Part shown: piece by piece, positions 6,350-12,999 of the stretch
Layout of the letters: the number at the start of each line of letters is the position of its first letter
Position numbering within the stretch: the first letter of the stretch is position 1
NCBI GenBank assembly: GCA_002361365.1
Contig: DEST01000027.1
Span: forward strand, 1-12,999
DNA: 12,999 nucleotides
Direction: 5' to 3'
Source of the DNA: Alphaproteobacteria bacterium UBA3307
GTDB taxonomy: Bacteria; Pseudomonadota; Alphaproteobacteria; RF32; CAG-239
Made by a program: the position numbers and the translations under genes
Notes under the pieces: generated by a model
The model's database searches: none
Told to the model about the DNA's origin: nothing
The model's input: the letters and a program-made list of their open reading frames with translations, nothing else

Positions 6350-7309
6350 GTGGCTGATAATATCAATTTTATTTCAGAAACAGAAGTCAACGAAGAAGAA
6401 TTGCTCGAAAGATTTCTAACTGACACGATTATGCCTTTAGTAAAGGAAGATAATCGTCAAAAAGAGGTTTTTCGCAGTCGTTTTTGGGGGTATTTATGGT
6501 CTGCCTGTTTTTTGTTAGGGGCAAATACTCTGATTATTTTGTTTAGGTATTTAATGTACGGTTATGTGATAAATTATGAGCAATTGTTTTTGGTTTGTCT
6601 TTTAGCCCTAGCCGTGGTAGTATGGCCTTTATACCAATACCATATAATCTCCAGACAAAGTCTTTTTGATGAATTCTTAAAATTTTACGGCAATTATTGG
6701 CAACAAGCAGAATATAATGCTGATTTGCCAAGTAAAGCTCCTATAATTCCGCCACACGAAAACTATACCACTGTTCATGGAATTGTCGGTAATTATGATA
6801 GTGTGCAGATATTTATGTATGATATGATATTTACAAAAATGCAGCGTATACAAAAATTCAAATTTAAACGAATGGTTTCGTCAGGAGTTATGATAAAGAT
6901 AAAGTTTAGCAAAAGTTTTAATAAAAGGACCTATTTGTTTGATGAGAGCGGATTTTATCGTAAAAATAGCTATACAGGTTTAGAAAACATAACGGAAAAT
7001 GTTCATATTCCGGCAGCAAATTATTTTAAGATTTTTGCTGAAGACGAAAGTTATGCAAAAGATTTGTTGCCGTCGATGTTTTTTGAGCGGGTTTTGGATA
7101 TGAAAGATACATTTAGAGCCAAACACTTATATATTCAAATAGAAGACGATTTTATGTTGATGTATTTGGAAAATGCGTCATTATATTTCGAAAATAGCGG
7201 CTTATGGCATAAATCTATTGATAAAGAAAAATATTTTATGTTGCATCGTAAAATGCAAAACACCATAGATGTCGTTCAAATTATTCAGGCTATGAAAGAA
7301 CAGATATGA
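6350..7309 (+). CDS. DUF3137 membrane protein, divergent paralogue
   Basis: This 319-residue protein starts at GTG, with AAGGGA (6337-6342) placed 7 nt upstream. It has two membrane helices close together (about residues 46-66 and 79-97), then a long soluble domain. The layout and the block FKIFAEDESYAKDLLPSMFFERVLDMKDTF match the DUF3137 pattern seen more clearly in the next gene (FEVFSDNQIEARYLLTTAFMERML). It keeps the Phe/Ala/Leu-Leu/Phe-Glu-Arg spacing but loses the usual Gln-x-Glu-Ala-Arg. DUF3137 has no known activity. Its position between lemA and a second copy, with a 4-bp overlap (ATGA) into the latter, suggests the three act together in the inner membrane. This copy may have diverged to form a heteromeric partner. 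Confidence 0.75.
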   Translation: MADNINFISETEVNEEELLERFLTDTIMPLVKEDNRQKEVFRSRFWGYLWSACFLLGANTLIILFRYLMYGYVINYEQLFLVCLLALAVVVWPLYQYHIISRQSLFDEFLKFYGNYWQQAEYNADLPSKAPIIPPHENYTTVHGIVGNYDSVQIFMYDMIFTKMQRIQKFKFKRMVSSGVMIKIKFSKSFNKRTYLFDESGFYRKNSYTGLENITENVHIPAANYFKIFAEDESYAKDLLPSMFFERVLDMKDTFRAKHLYIQIEDDFMLMYLENASLYFENSGLWHKSIDKEKYFMLHRKMQNTIDVVQIIQAMKEQI

Positions 7310-8277
7310 CAGACTTATTCCATACAACCGAATATGTTGATTTAAAAAAACGCTTTGACTTATATTACGAAGCAACTTTGCTGCCGATTTTACAACAAAA
7401 CGATAAGGTCAGAAAACGCTATTTGATAAGTTTTATGGTGTTGATATTGATGGCAATACTGTTTTATCCGGCAATGTTATATTTGCTGTTTAATAATAAT
7501 ATAGCCAAAGAATATATCGGTTTAAGTTTGTGCGGTTCTTGTGTTGTAATTATGTTGGCGTGCGGTCCGATGTATTTTTATAAAAAACGTGTAAAACCCC
7601 AAATTATGCCGGAATTTGCTAATTTTTTCGGTAAATTTTCGTATGTTTTTGAGGGTAAAATTGATGATGAGATATTAAGAGCATCGTCTTTATTTACAGA
7701 ATATAACAACAGTGTCGGCGATGACTACTTTTCCGGAATATATGACGGTGTCCACATCAGTATCGCTGAAGAAAAATTGCTTAAAATTCATAGAACTCGT
7801 ACTCGTGACGGGCAAAAAACAGAAACAAATAAACCAATATTCAGCGGAGTGTGTATTTTGTTTGAGATGAATAAAAAATTCAGCGGACATACGGTTGTGC
7901 TTAAAGACAGAGGTGCTCTGGGTAATTCTTTTTATAAAATCAAAGGTTTGAAAAATGTCAGATTGGAAGATTCTGTTTTTGAAAAATATTTTGAGGTATT
8001 TTCAGACAATCAGATTGAAGCCCGCTATTTATTGACTACGGCATTTATGGAGAGAATGTTAAAATTGCGAGATTTGTATGAAGGTAAATCTATTCAATTT
8101 AGTTTCAAGTTTAATAGATTACTATTGAGTGTTCCTACTCATCAAGATATGTTTGAAGCGAATTCTTTTTTTAAGTCAAATCTGAATAAACAAAAAATAG
8201 ACTTAGTGTTTGAACAATTTTATACAATATTTTCAATAGTTAAGTTGTTAAAATTAAACCAACGCATTGGAATATGA
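7306..8277 (+). CDS. DUF3137 membrane protein, canonical copy
   Basis: This 323-residue protein has two membrane helices (about residues 41-62 and 72-91) followed by a soluble domain. The conserved DUF3137 block FEVFSDNQIEARYLLTTAFMERMLKLRDLY is intact. The following strand-rich part (IQFSFKFNRLLLSVP) and a C-terminal helical part are also as in the family. Its ATG overlaps the stop of the preceding paralogue (ATGA at 7306-7309), so translation is probably coupled and the two should be made in similar amounts. The family's function is unknown; members are often found beside LemA, as here. There is no strong terminator after the stop, only a weak A-run/T-run hairpin near 8311-8327. Confidence 0.85.
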   Translation: MTDLFHTTEYVDLKKRFDLYYEATLLPILQQNDKVRKRYLISFMVLILMAILFYPAMLYLLFNNNIAKEYIGLSLCGSCVVIMLACGPMYFYKKRVKPQIMPEFANFFGKFSYVFEGKIDDEILRASSLFTEYNNSVGDDYFSGIYDGVHISIAEEKLLKIHRTRTRDGQKTETNKPIFSGVCILFEMNKKFSGHTVVLKDRGALGNSFYKIKGLKNVRLEDSVFEKYFEVFSDNQIEARYLLTTAFMERMLKLRDLYEGKSIQFSFKFNRLLLSVPTHQDMFEANSFFKSNLNKQKIDLVFEQFYTIFSIVKLLKLNQRIGI

Positions 8278-8306
8278 CAGAGTTGTGTATATTCAGCGAT
8301 TCACGG

Positions 8307-8335
8307 TTGAAAAAGATAAGTTTTTTTAGTAAATT
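8307..8335 (+). promoter_or_regulatory. Putative promoter for lolC-lolD
   Basis: TTGAAA (8307-8312) and TAAATT (8330-8335) are 17 bp apart, in the 84-bp gap before the lolC start. The -35 differs from consensus at one base and the -10 at two. Read-through from the DUF3137 operon remains possible. Confidence 0.45.
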
Positions 8336-8361
8336 CGCAAAAAACAAGATGGAGATTTGTA

Positions 8362-9606
8362 TTGTTTTCTAAATTTGAGCGTATGACCGCGTGGCGATAT
8401 TTGCGGGCAAAACGTAAAGAGGGGTTTATTTCCGTTATTACCGGTTTTGCATTTACCGGTATTGCCTTGGGTGTTGCCACCCTGATAATAGTAATGTCGG
8501 TAATGAATGGTTTTAAAGCTGAATTATTAAACAGAATTTTAGGTATAAATGGTCATATTTCGATTATATCCTCCGCCGGATTTCCTTTTAACAATTATAA
8601 AAAAGCCGTGCAAAATTTGCAAAACATTGAAGATATAAAACTAGCCTTACCACTAATCGAAAAGCAGCTTTTAGTGTCGTCCGCGTATGGGGCGGAAGGA
8701 GCAATGGTTCGCGGAATGGAAGGAACGGATATATTAAAAAAGAAAGTCTTGCGTGAAGGATTTGCCTCAATTGATATCAATGAATTTGTGGGTGATGTTG
8801 TTGTTTTGGGAGAAAAGCTGGCACGCAAATTAGGTGTTTATATAAATGATGAAATAACCCTGATTTCGCCAAACGGAAAAATTACGGCTTTCGGTACGGT
8901 GCCCAGAATTAAGTCATATCGAATTATCGGAACTTTTGATTTAGGTATGCATGAATATGATGCAAACTATTTGTTTATGCCTATGGAAACTGCGCAAACT
9001 TATTTTGGTCTCAAAGATGCGGCTACTGTGATTGATGTTACCCTTAAAAACGAAAAAACACTGGAAAAAACCAAAATAATGCTCGAAAAAAGTGTAAGTC
9101 TTGATGCGTTTGTGTACGATTGGAAAAAAACAAATGCGGCATTCTTTAATGCAATTGATGTTGAGCGCAATGTAATGTTTTTAATTTTGACACTGATAAT
9201 TTTGGTAGCTGCGTTTAATATTATTACCGGTCTGATTATGCTCGTAAAAGATAAAAGCAGAGATATAGCGGTTTTGCGGACAATGGGTGCTACTAAAGCT
9301 ATGATTATACGAATTTTCTTTATGGATGGAGCTTTTATCGGTTCAGTCGGAACATCTTTTGGAGTGATTATCGGATTGCTGTTTTGCGAAAACATTGAGA
9401 GTATTCGGCAATTATTGCAAAAATTGTCAGGACGAGATTTATTTTCTTCTGAAATCTACTTTTTATCTAAACTTCCGGCAAAGGTCGATTCGTCTGAAGT
9501 CTTATTGGTTGTCGGCATAACTCTGGTTCTGTCATTTTTGGCTACTCTATATCCGGCATATCGTGCCTCAAAGTTTAAGCCGGCGGAGGCTTTGCGCTAT
9601 GAGTAA
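8362..9606 (+). CDS. lolC: Lipoprotein-releasing ABC transporter permease LolC/LolE
   Basis: With LolD it extracts outer-membrane lipoproteins from the inner membrane and passes them to the periplasmic chaperone LolA. The 414-residue length is normal. The N-terminus FERMTAWRYLRAKRKEGFISVI leads into membrane helix 1 (about residues 22-48, with GIALGVATLIIVMSVMNGF). A periplasmic domain of about 220 residues follows, then three more helices (about 271-292, 324-343, 379-400). The coupling region RDIAVLRTMGAT and the ending YPAYRASKFKPAEALRYE are typical. The start is TTG at 8362, supported by GGAGA (8351-8355) 6 nt upstream and by alignment of the N-terminus with family members. Only one permease gene is present, as in alphaproteobacteria where it probably works as a homodimer (LolF-like), so the LolC/LolE/LolF name is a convention. 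Confidence 0.93.
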   Translation: MFSKFERMTAWRYLRAKRKEGFISVITGFAFTGIALGVATLIIVMSVMNGFKAELLNRILGINGHISIISSAGFPFNNYKKAVQNLQNIEDIKLALPLIEKQLLVSSAYGAEGAMVRGMEGTDILKKKVLREGFASIDINEFVGDVVVLGEKLARKLGVYINDEITLISPNGKITAFGTVPRIKSYRIIGTFDLGMHEYDANYLFMPMETAQTYFGLKDAATVIDVTLKNEKTLEKTKIMLEKSVSLDAFVYDWKKTNAAFFNAIDVERNVMFLILTLIILVAAFNIITGLIMLVKDKSRDIAVLRTMGATKAMIIRIFFMDGAFIGSVGTSFGVIIGLLFCENIESIRQLLQKLSGRDLFSSEIYFLSKLPAKVDSSEVLLVVGITLVLSFLATLYPAYRASKFKPAEALRYE

Positions 9607-10318
9607 TCTGAGCTTGGAATTAAAAAATATCAGTAAAACCTTTAAACAAGGTGATGAGCAACTCAATGTATTGAAAAATATCAATTTAAGCATTAAACCT
9701 AAAGAGGTGGTGGCGTTAATAGGACCGTCCGGCTCCGGCAAGTCAACATTGTTGCAAATTGCCGGATTACTTGATGAGCCTACTTCAGGTACAGTCTGTA
9801 TTGAAGGTGAAGAATGTACCGGAAATACCGATAATATGCTGACTATGTTGCGTCGTAACTACTTAGGTTTTGTGTATCAATATCATAATCTTTTGCCGGA
9901 TTTTGATGCTGCGGAAAATGTTATCTTGCCGCAACTGATAGCAGGCACAAAATATAAAGATGCTCGGGATAAAGCTATGTGGCTATTGAGACGACTCGGG
10001 TTAGAAGAACGCGCAGAACATCGTCCGGCCGAGCTGTCCGGTGGCGAGCAACAACGAGTGGCAATTGCTCGTGCATTGGCTAATACTCCAAAACTATTGT
10101 TAGCTGATGAACCTACAGGTAATTTAGACCCTAATACTTCGGACAATGTGTTTTTAACTTTGCTTGAAGTTGTAAAAGAGACCGGACTTTCTGCTTTGAT
10201 TGCTACGCATAATATTGATTTGGCGCATAAAATGGATAGAGAAGTAGCACTTAAAAATGGTAATTTGATTGATATCCGCGCTACAAACTTTATTACTAAA
10301 GGTGAAAATTTTTATTAA
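9599..10318 (+). CDS. lolD: Lipoprotein-releasing system ATP-binding protein LolD
   Basis: This is the ATPase subunit that powers lipoprotein release by the LolC/E permease. The 239-residue ABC domain has Walker A GPSGSGKST (residues 42-50) and a Q-loop region FVYQYHNLLPDFDA, the LolD-type sequence. It also has the signature LSGGEQQRVAIARAL, Walker B LLLADEPTGNLD and an H-loop ATHN. I start it at the ATG at 9599 rather than at the in-frame ATG at 9563: the later start gives the normal LolD N-terminus and has GGAGG at 9585-9589. It overlaps the last 8 bp of lolC, so the two are translationally coupled. Its stop codon lies within a 12-bp AT-only inverted repeat. In several alphaproteobacteria dnaE follows lolD; here ftsB does. 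Confidence 0.95.
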   Translation: MSNLSLELKNISKTFKQGDEQLNVLKNINLSIKPKEVVALIGPSGSGKSTLLQIAGLLDEPTSGTVCIEGEECTGNTDNMLTMLRRNYLGFVYQYHNLLPDFDAAENVILPQLIAGTKYKDARDKAMWLLRRLGLEERAEHRPAELSGGEQQRVAIARALANTPKLLLADEPTGNLDPNTSDNVFLTLLEVVKETGLSALIATHNIDLAHKMDREVALKNGNLIDIRATNFITKGENFY

Positions 10319-10350
10319 ATAACAAAAAATAACTTTTTTTTAATAAAAAT
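10308..10350. repeat. AT-only 12-bp inverted repeat spanning the lolD stop
   Basis: ATTTTTATTAAA (10308-10319) and TTTAATAAAAAT (10339-10350) are perfectly complementary. An inner A6/T8 pairing is possible in the loop. It could be a weak terminator or mRNA 3' stabiliser for lolCD; the absence of G-C pairs and of a T-run after the outer stem makes efficient termination doubtful. Confidence 0.4.
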
Positions 10351-10391
10351 GTGTTCGGATATACTGAGTTTGAGTACTTTGAGCGAAAAAT

Positions 10392-10721
10392 ATGGGAATT
10401 TGGGCGTACATAATTAAAAAGAGTAAAAGTTCGGCGGTGTTGGTATTGCTGATATTGCTTAGCTCTTATTTTTCTTATTTCGCTATCAAAGGAGATAGGG
10501 GATACTTGAGGTATTTATATCTGCAAAATAAAGTATCTGAGGCAGAAAAGATAAATGCTAATTATGATAAACGCCGTGAAGAATTGGAACAAAGAGTAAA
10601 TTTATTATCTGCCAGTAGTTTGGATTTGGATTTATTAGACGAGAGAGCTCGCGCAGTTTTAAATATGATTGGCAATAATGAATTCATCATTATTGATGAA
10701 GATAGTGATAATATAGATTAA
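10392..10721 (+). CDS. ftsB: Cell division protein FtsB (septum formation initiator / DivIC family)
   Basis: FtsB is a bitopic inner-membrane protein that, with FtsL and FtsQ, links early divisome assembly to activation of septal peptidoglycan synthesis. The 109-residue protein has a short cytoplasmic N-terminus, one membrane helix (about residues 15-33, AVLVLLILLSSYFSYFAI) and a periplasmic coiled coil with heptad-like Leu/Val (about 42-75). The C-terminal block SLDLDLLDERARAVLNMIGNNEFIII closely matches alphaproteobacterial FtsB, as does the GDRGYLRYLYLQ junction. The Shine-Dalgarno is poor (GAGCGA). A lone -10-like TATACT (10360-10365) lies just upstream without a clear -35. The neighbours (lolD before, a DUF362 gene after) differ from the eno-ftsB-pdhA order common in alphaproteobacteria. 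Confidence 0.88.
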   Translation: MGIWAYIIKKSKSSAVLVLLILLSSYFSYFAIKGDRGYLRYLYLQNKVSEAEKINANYDKRREELEQRVNLLSASSLDLDLLDERARAVLNMIGNNEFIIIDEDSDNID

Positions 10722-10754
10722 AATATTTCTGATTTTATAAAACTAAAAATCTTC

Positions 10755-10785
10755 TTGACTTAGAGTATGCTCTAGGGCTTATATT
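10755..10785 (+). promoter_or_regulatory. MerR-family-type promoter and operator before the DUF362 gene
   Basis: The -35 TTGACT (10755-10760) and -10 TATATT (10780-10785) are 19 bp apart, longer than the 16-18 bp that sigma70 prefers. Between them lies a dyad, CTTAGAGT-AT-GCTCTAGG (10759-10776), with 6 of 8 positions symmetric around a 2-nt centre. An overlong spacer with a central dyad is the hallmark of promoters activated by MerR-family regulators, which twist the DNA to realign the two hexamers. The CTTGACTTAGAGT half resembles sites described for the NmlR/AdhR branch. No merR gene is in the window. Confidence 0.6.
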
Positions 10786-10812
10786 TGGTCATATATGTAA
10801 TAAGGAGGAAAA

Positions 10813-11847
10813 ATGGAACGTCGTGATTTTTTAAAATTGTCAGCCAGTTCTTTAGTTTTAAGTATGGTTGGAAAATTGTTTGGTACGGCGAATGCAGCAG
10901 ATATGCCGGTACCGCAGGCGTCGGAACCGCTTGGTAGTAGTGTCAATATTCCGGTAGAAAAAAGAGAAGGTCAGACATCTATTGTGTATTTTACCCGCGA
11001 TTTATCTGCGAACGGATTGGATAAAATTTATCAGAAAGTAAAACAAAATATGACAGGGAAAGTGGCTATAAAATTACATACCGGTGAAAAGAACGGTCCG
11101 AATATTATTCCGCGTGAGTGGGTAAAACAACTGATTAAACATAATTTACCAGATGCAACCATTGTAGAAACAAATACCTATTATGATGGCGACAGGTATA
11201 CAACCGAACAACATCGGGAGACACTTAAAGTTAATGGTTGGACTTTTGCGCCGGTTGATATTTTAGATGAAGAAGGTACTGTAATGTGGCCGATTAAAAA
11301 TGGTAAGCATTTCAAAGAAATGTCTGTCGGCAGTCATTCTGATAAATACGATTCTCTCTTGGTTTTGACCCATTTTAAGGGGCATACAATGGGCGGTTTC
11401 GGCGGTTCAAACAAAAATATAGGTATCGGTATGGCGGACGGACGAATCGGCAAGGCGATGATTCACACATATCCGGGGCAGGGGCAATGGAGCATAGATA
11501 AAGAAGAATTTATGGAACGTATGACCGAATCGACAAAGTCTGTTTTAGATCATTTTGGTGAGCATATTACCTATATAAACGTTATGCGCAATATGTCTGT
11601 GAGTTGCGATTGTGAGGGAGTGGCCGCTGCTCCGGTTGTTACGCCTGATGTCGGTATTTTAGCCAGTGATGATATTTTGGCAGTAGATCAAGCCGCAGTC
11701 GATATGATATATCAACTGAAAGATAAAAGTCATGATATGCGCGAGCGTATTGAAACACGACACGGTTTGCGCCAACTTTCGTATATGAAAGAGTTGGGTA
11801 TGGGCAATGATAAATATACGCTTGTTGACTTAGATAAAGAGGGATGA
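10813..11847 (+). CDS. Tat-exported DUF362 domain protein
   Basis: The N-terminus carries a twin-arginine motif, RRDFLK (residues 3-8), then a hydrophobic stretch and an A-N-A cleavage site after residue 28. The protein should therefore be exported folded to the periplasm, often a sign of a bound cofactor. The body matches DUF362: VAIKLHTGEKNGPNIIP, LLVLTHFKGHTMGGFGGSNKNIGIG, a strand followed by SVSCDCEG (C265, C267), and PDVGILASDDILAVDQAAVDMI. Many DUF362 proteins contain a ferredoxin-like 4Fe-4S segment; this 344-residue one does not, and C265 and C267 are its only cysteines. The reaction is unknown. AAGGAGG lies 4 nt before the ATG. A MerR-type promoter suggests induction by a stress signal or ligand. 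It is probably a single-gene unit ended by the palindrome at 11870-11901. Confidence 0.85.
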   Translation: MERRDFLKLSASSLVLSMVGKLFGTANAADMPVPQASEPLGSSVNIPVEKREGQTSIVYFTRDLSANGLDKIYQKVKQNMTGKVAIKLHTGEKNGPNIIPREWVKQLIKHNLPDATIVETNTYYDGDRYTTEQHRETLKVNGWTFAPVDILDEEGTVMWPIKNGKHFKEMSVGSHSDKYDSLLVLTHFKGHTMGGFGGSNKNIGIGMADGRIGKAMIHTYPGQGQWSIDKEEFMERMTESTKSVLDHFGEHITYINVMRNMSVSCDCEGVAAAPVVTPDVGILASDDILAVDQAAVDMIYQLKDKSHDMRERIETRHGLRQLSYMKELGMGNDKYTLVDLDKEG

Positions 11848-11869
11848 TATATTTCTATGCAAAACACAC

Positions 11870-11901
11870 CAAAGACCGAATAAATATTTATTCGGTCTTT
11901 G
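11870..11901. terminator. Bidirectional terminator, perfect 32-bp palindrome
   Basis: The whole stretch equals its own reverse complement: arms begin CAAAGACCGAATAAAT and end with the complement ATTTATTCGGTCTTTG. It lies between the convergent stops of the DUF362 gene (11847) and the peptidase gene (11918). The G-C-containing base of the stem and the T-rich 3' arm and flanks in both directions fit termination on both strands. Confidence 0.75.
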
Positions 11902-11917
11902 AATTTTAATAAATTCA

Positions 11918-12853
11918 TTACTTGTTTGTTTTTTCTGCCTTGACAATCATTTTTTTGACTGCTTTTAATAATTTCGGGGTAGAATGACCAGCCTCAGAAC
12001 ATATTTGCAAAACTGACTTAGGCATAGCCTTATGTAATTCCCATGCTTGTTTAACCGGACAACAGAAATCTAAGCGATTGTGCGCTATAATAGTAGGAAT
12101 ATGTTTGATTTTTGCAATGTGTCGTAAAATTTGATTGTCGTTCATAAAGAACTTATGCCGGTCATAATAAAAGGCTATTCGTGCACTGCGAAGAAAATAT
12201 TCATCAAAATCGGTATCAGTGCTAAATGTCGGATTGAGCTGACCGAGTTTATGCTCATAGCTACCCCAATAAGCCAACGCTTTTTCATAATCTTTTTCGC
12301 GGTTGGAAAAGAGCAGGCGATTATGTGCCTCAAAAAAATCAGTGTGTTTATATTGTTTACGCATTTCTGCCCATAAATCAGGATAAAATCGCTCGCTGTC
12401 ACAATTCACCCAACCATAATCTTCCGGTCGAGCTAAAAATACGGAAGAAATTACAATTTGCCGGACAATTTGCGGATGTGCTTCGGCAAACAATAATGCC
12501 ATTGTAGAGCCCCACGAAACTCCATGAACAATAAGAGGTGTATCAATATGTAAATACGCCAATAAATGCATAGCATCTTCAATAGAATATGAAGTTTCAT
12601 TATGATGCAATAAATCAGCATATTCAGATTTGCCGCAACCTCGTTGATCAAATTGAATGAAACGATATTTTTTTAAATCAAATAATTTAGCATATTTAGG
12701 GCGAGAACATCCTCCCGGACCGCCGTGAAAAGACAACACAGGAATACCTGTCGGATTGCCGTATTGATAATAGTATATCGAATGTTTATCCCGCTCAGGC
12801 AACAAACCTTCGGCAAAAGGCTTCGGCATATTATTAAATAAATTCCAAAACAT
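11918..12853 (-). CDS. pip: Proline iminopeptidase (alpha/beta hydrolase, peptidase family S33)
   Basis: It removes N-terminal proline from peptides. The 311-residue length is typical of the family. Motifs in order: oxyanion-hole HGGPGG (residues 43-48), FDQRGCGKS (68-76, the family's DQRGxGxS), the nucleophile elbow GVSWGS with S113, then NRLDFCCP with the candidate acid D262, and AGHS with H290. Most proline iminopeptidases read GGSWGS; the Val at 112 is a mild variant. There is no signal peptide, so it is cytoplasmic. The ATG at 12851-12853 has AAAGGA 7 nt upstream on the minus strand, favouring it over Met9. A good promoter (12884-12912) and an operator-like repeat cluster lie upstream. 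Other S33 aminopeptidases are possible, but HGGPGG with DQRGCGKS points to Pip. Confidence 0.9.
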   Translation of the reverse strand: MFWNLFNNMPKPFAEGLLPERDKHSIYYYQYGNPTGIPVLSFHGGPGGCSRPKYAKLFDLKKYRFIQFDQRGCGKSEYADLLHHNETSYSIEDAMHLLAYLHIDTPLIVHGVSWGSTMALLFAEAHPQIVRQIVISSVFLARPEDYGWVNCDSERFYPDLWAEMRKQYKHTDFFEAHNRLLFSNREKDYEKALAYWGSYEHKLGQLNPTFSTDTDFDEYFLRSARIAFYYDRHKFFMNDNQILRHIAKIKHIPTIIAHNRLDFCCPVKQAWELHKAMPKSVLQICSEAGHSTPKLLKAVKKMIVKAEKTNK

Positions 12854-12883
12854 CTTAATTTCCTTTGTTACTAAATTTATGTA

Positions 12884-12912
12884 AGTATAGCGATATATTT
12901 ATGCGGTTGCAA
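12884..12912 (-). promoter_or_regulatory. Promoter for pip
   Basis: Minus strand: TTGCAA (plus-strand 12907-12912) and TATACT (12884-12889) with a 17-bp spacer, 31 bp upstream of the start codon. The repeat cluster at 12919-12966 begins 6 bp upstream of its -35. Confidence 0.6.
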
Positions 12913-12918
12913 TTAAAA

Positions 12919-12966
12919 TATACATACCTGATTTAATGTATAAAAATGTATAAACAGGTATGTATA
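12919..12966. repeat. Inverted repeat with four ATGTATA heptamers, operator-like
   Basis: TATACATACCTG (12919-12930) and CAGGTATGTATA (12955-12966) are a perfect 12-bp inverted repeat around a 24-bp centre. The centre holds two direct copies of ATGTATAAA (12936-12944, 12946-12954), 10 bp apart. In all, ATGTATA occurs four times: once inverted (12919-12925) and at 12936, 12946 and 12960. The position just upstream of the pip -35 suggests regulator binding, or control of a gene beyond the window edge. The remaining sequence to 12999 shows nothing else recognisable. Confidence 0.6.
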
Positions 12967-12999
12967 CTTGATATTTATTGCATAATTATTACGATACAA

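Noticed and set aside
9000..9395. 131-aa minus-strand frame inside lolC
   Set aside because: Antisense to well-conserved LolC sequence, with no start signals and no recognisable protein pattern.
9563..9598. Longer lolD start (12 extra residues) at 9563
   Set aside because: The extra residues lie inside lolC coding sequence; the ATG at 9599 has GGAGG upstream and gives the normal LolD N-terminus.
10683..10700. Hairpin TTCATCA/TGATGAA near the ftsB 3' end
   Set aside because: It lies inside the ftsB coding frame and is not followed by a T-run, so it is not a terminator.

Overview
The window is AT-rich, densely coded bacterial DNA from a Gram-negative organism. The best fit is an uncultured, probably host- or gut-associated, fermentative alphaproteobacterium. 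This rests on the lipoprotein-sorting permease LolC/E fused by overlap to LolD, and on an FtsB with the alphaproteobacterial sequence pattern (GDRG...LDLLDERARAVL). An NAD-dependent L-lactate dehydrogenase is also present. The taxonomic placement is inference from protein resemblance; there is no rRNA here. No tRNA, rRNA, insertion sequence, CRISPR array or phage gene was seen.

Layout. 1-1942 (+): the 3' part of a DUF2207 membrane protein with a glycine-rich tail, a single-domain rhodanese, and RNase HII. 1939-2421 (-): a YbaK-type Cys-tRNA(Pro) deacylase, convergent with RNase HII and sharing its stop-codon bases. 2551-3498 (+): L-lactate dehydrogenase. 3499-3698: non-coding, with nested inverted repeats and a terminator for the next gene. 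3699-5625 (-): two genes of unknown function (459 aa and 98 aa, the latter a charged coiled coil), each with its own sigma70-like promoter. 5766-8277 (+): lemA followed by two paralogous DUF3137 membrane proteins, almost certainly one operon. 8362-10318 (+): lolC/E and lolD with overlapping reading frames. 10392-10721 (+): ftsB. 10813-11847 (+): a Tat-exported DUF362 protein behind a promoter with a 19-bp spacer and a central dyad, the architecture of MerR-family control. 11918-12853 (-): proline iminopeptidase. 11870-11901 is a perfect palindrome that probably terminates both of these convergent genes. 12919-12966 carries four copies of a heptamer, two of them in a 12-bp inverted repeat.

How the genes work together. 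Most are housekeeping: envelope biogenesis (LolCD for lipoprotein release, FtsB for division, LemA/DUF3137/DUF2207 membrane proteins), nucleic-acid and translation quality control (RNase HII, YbaK), and pyruvate/lactate metabolism. The least ordinary parts are the MerR-like promoter before the DUF362 gene, the two orphan minus-strand genes with a long untranslated leader, and the repeat-rich operator-like region at the right edge. I do not see a convincing new multi-gene system; the orphan pair at 3699-5625 is the nearest candidate.
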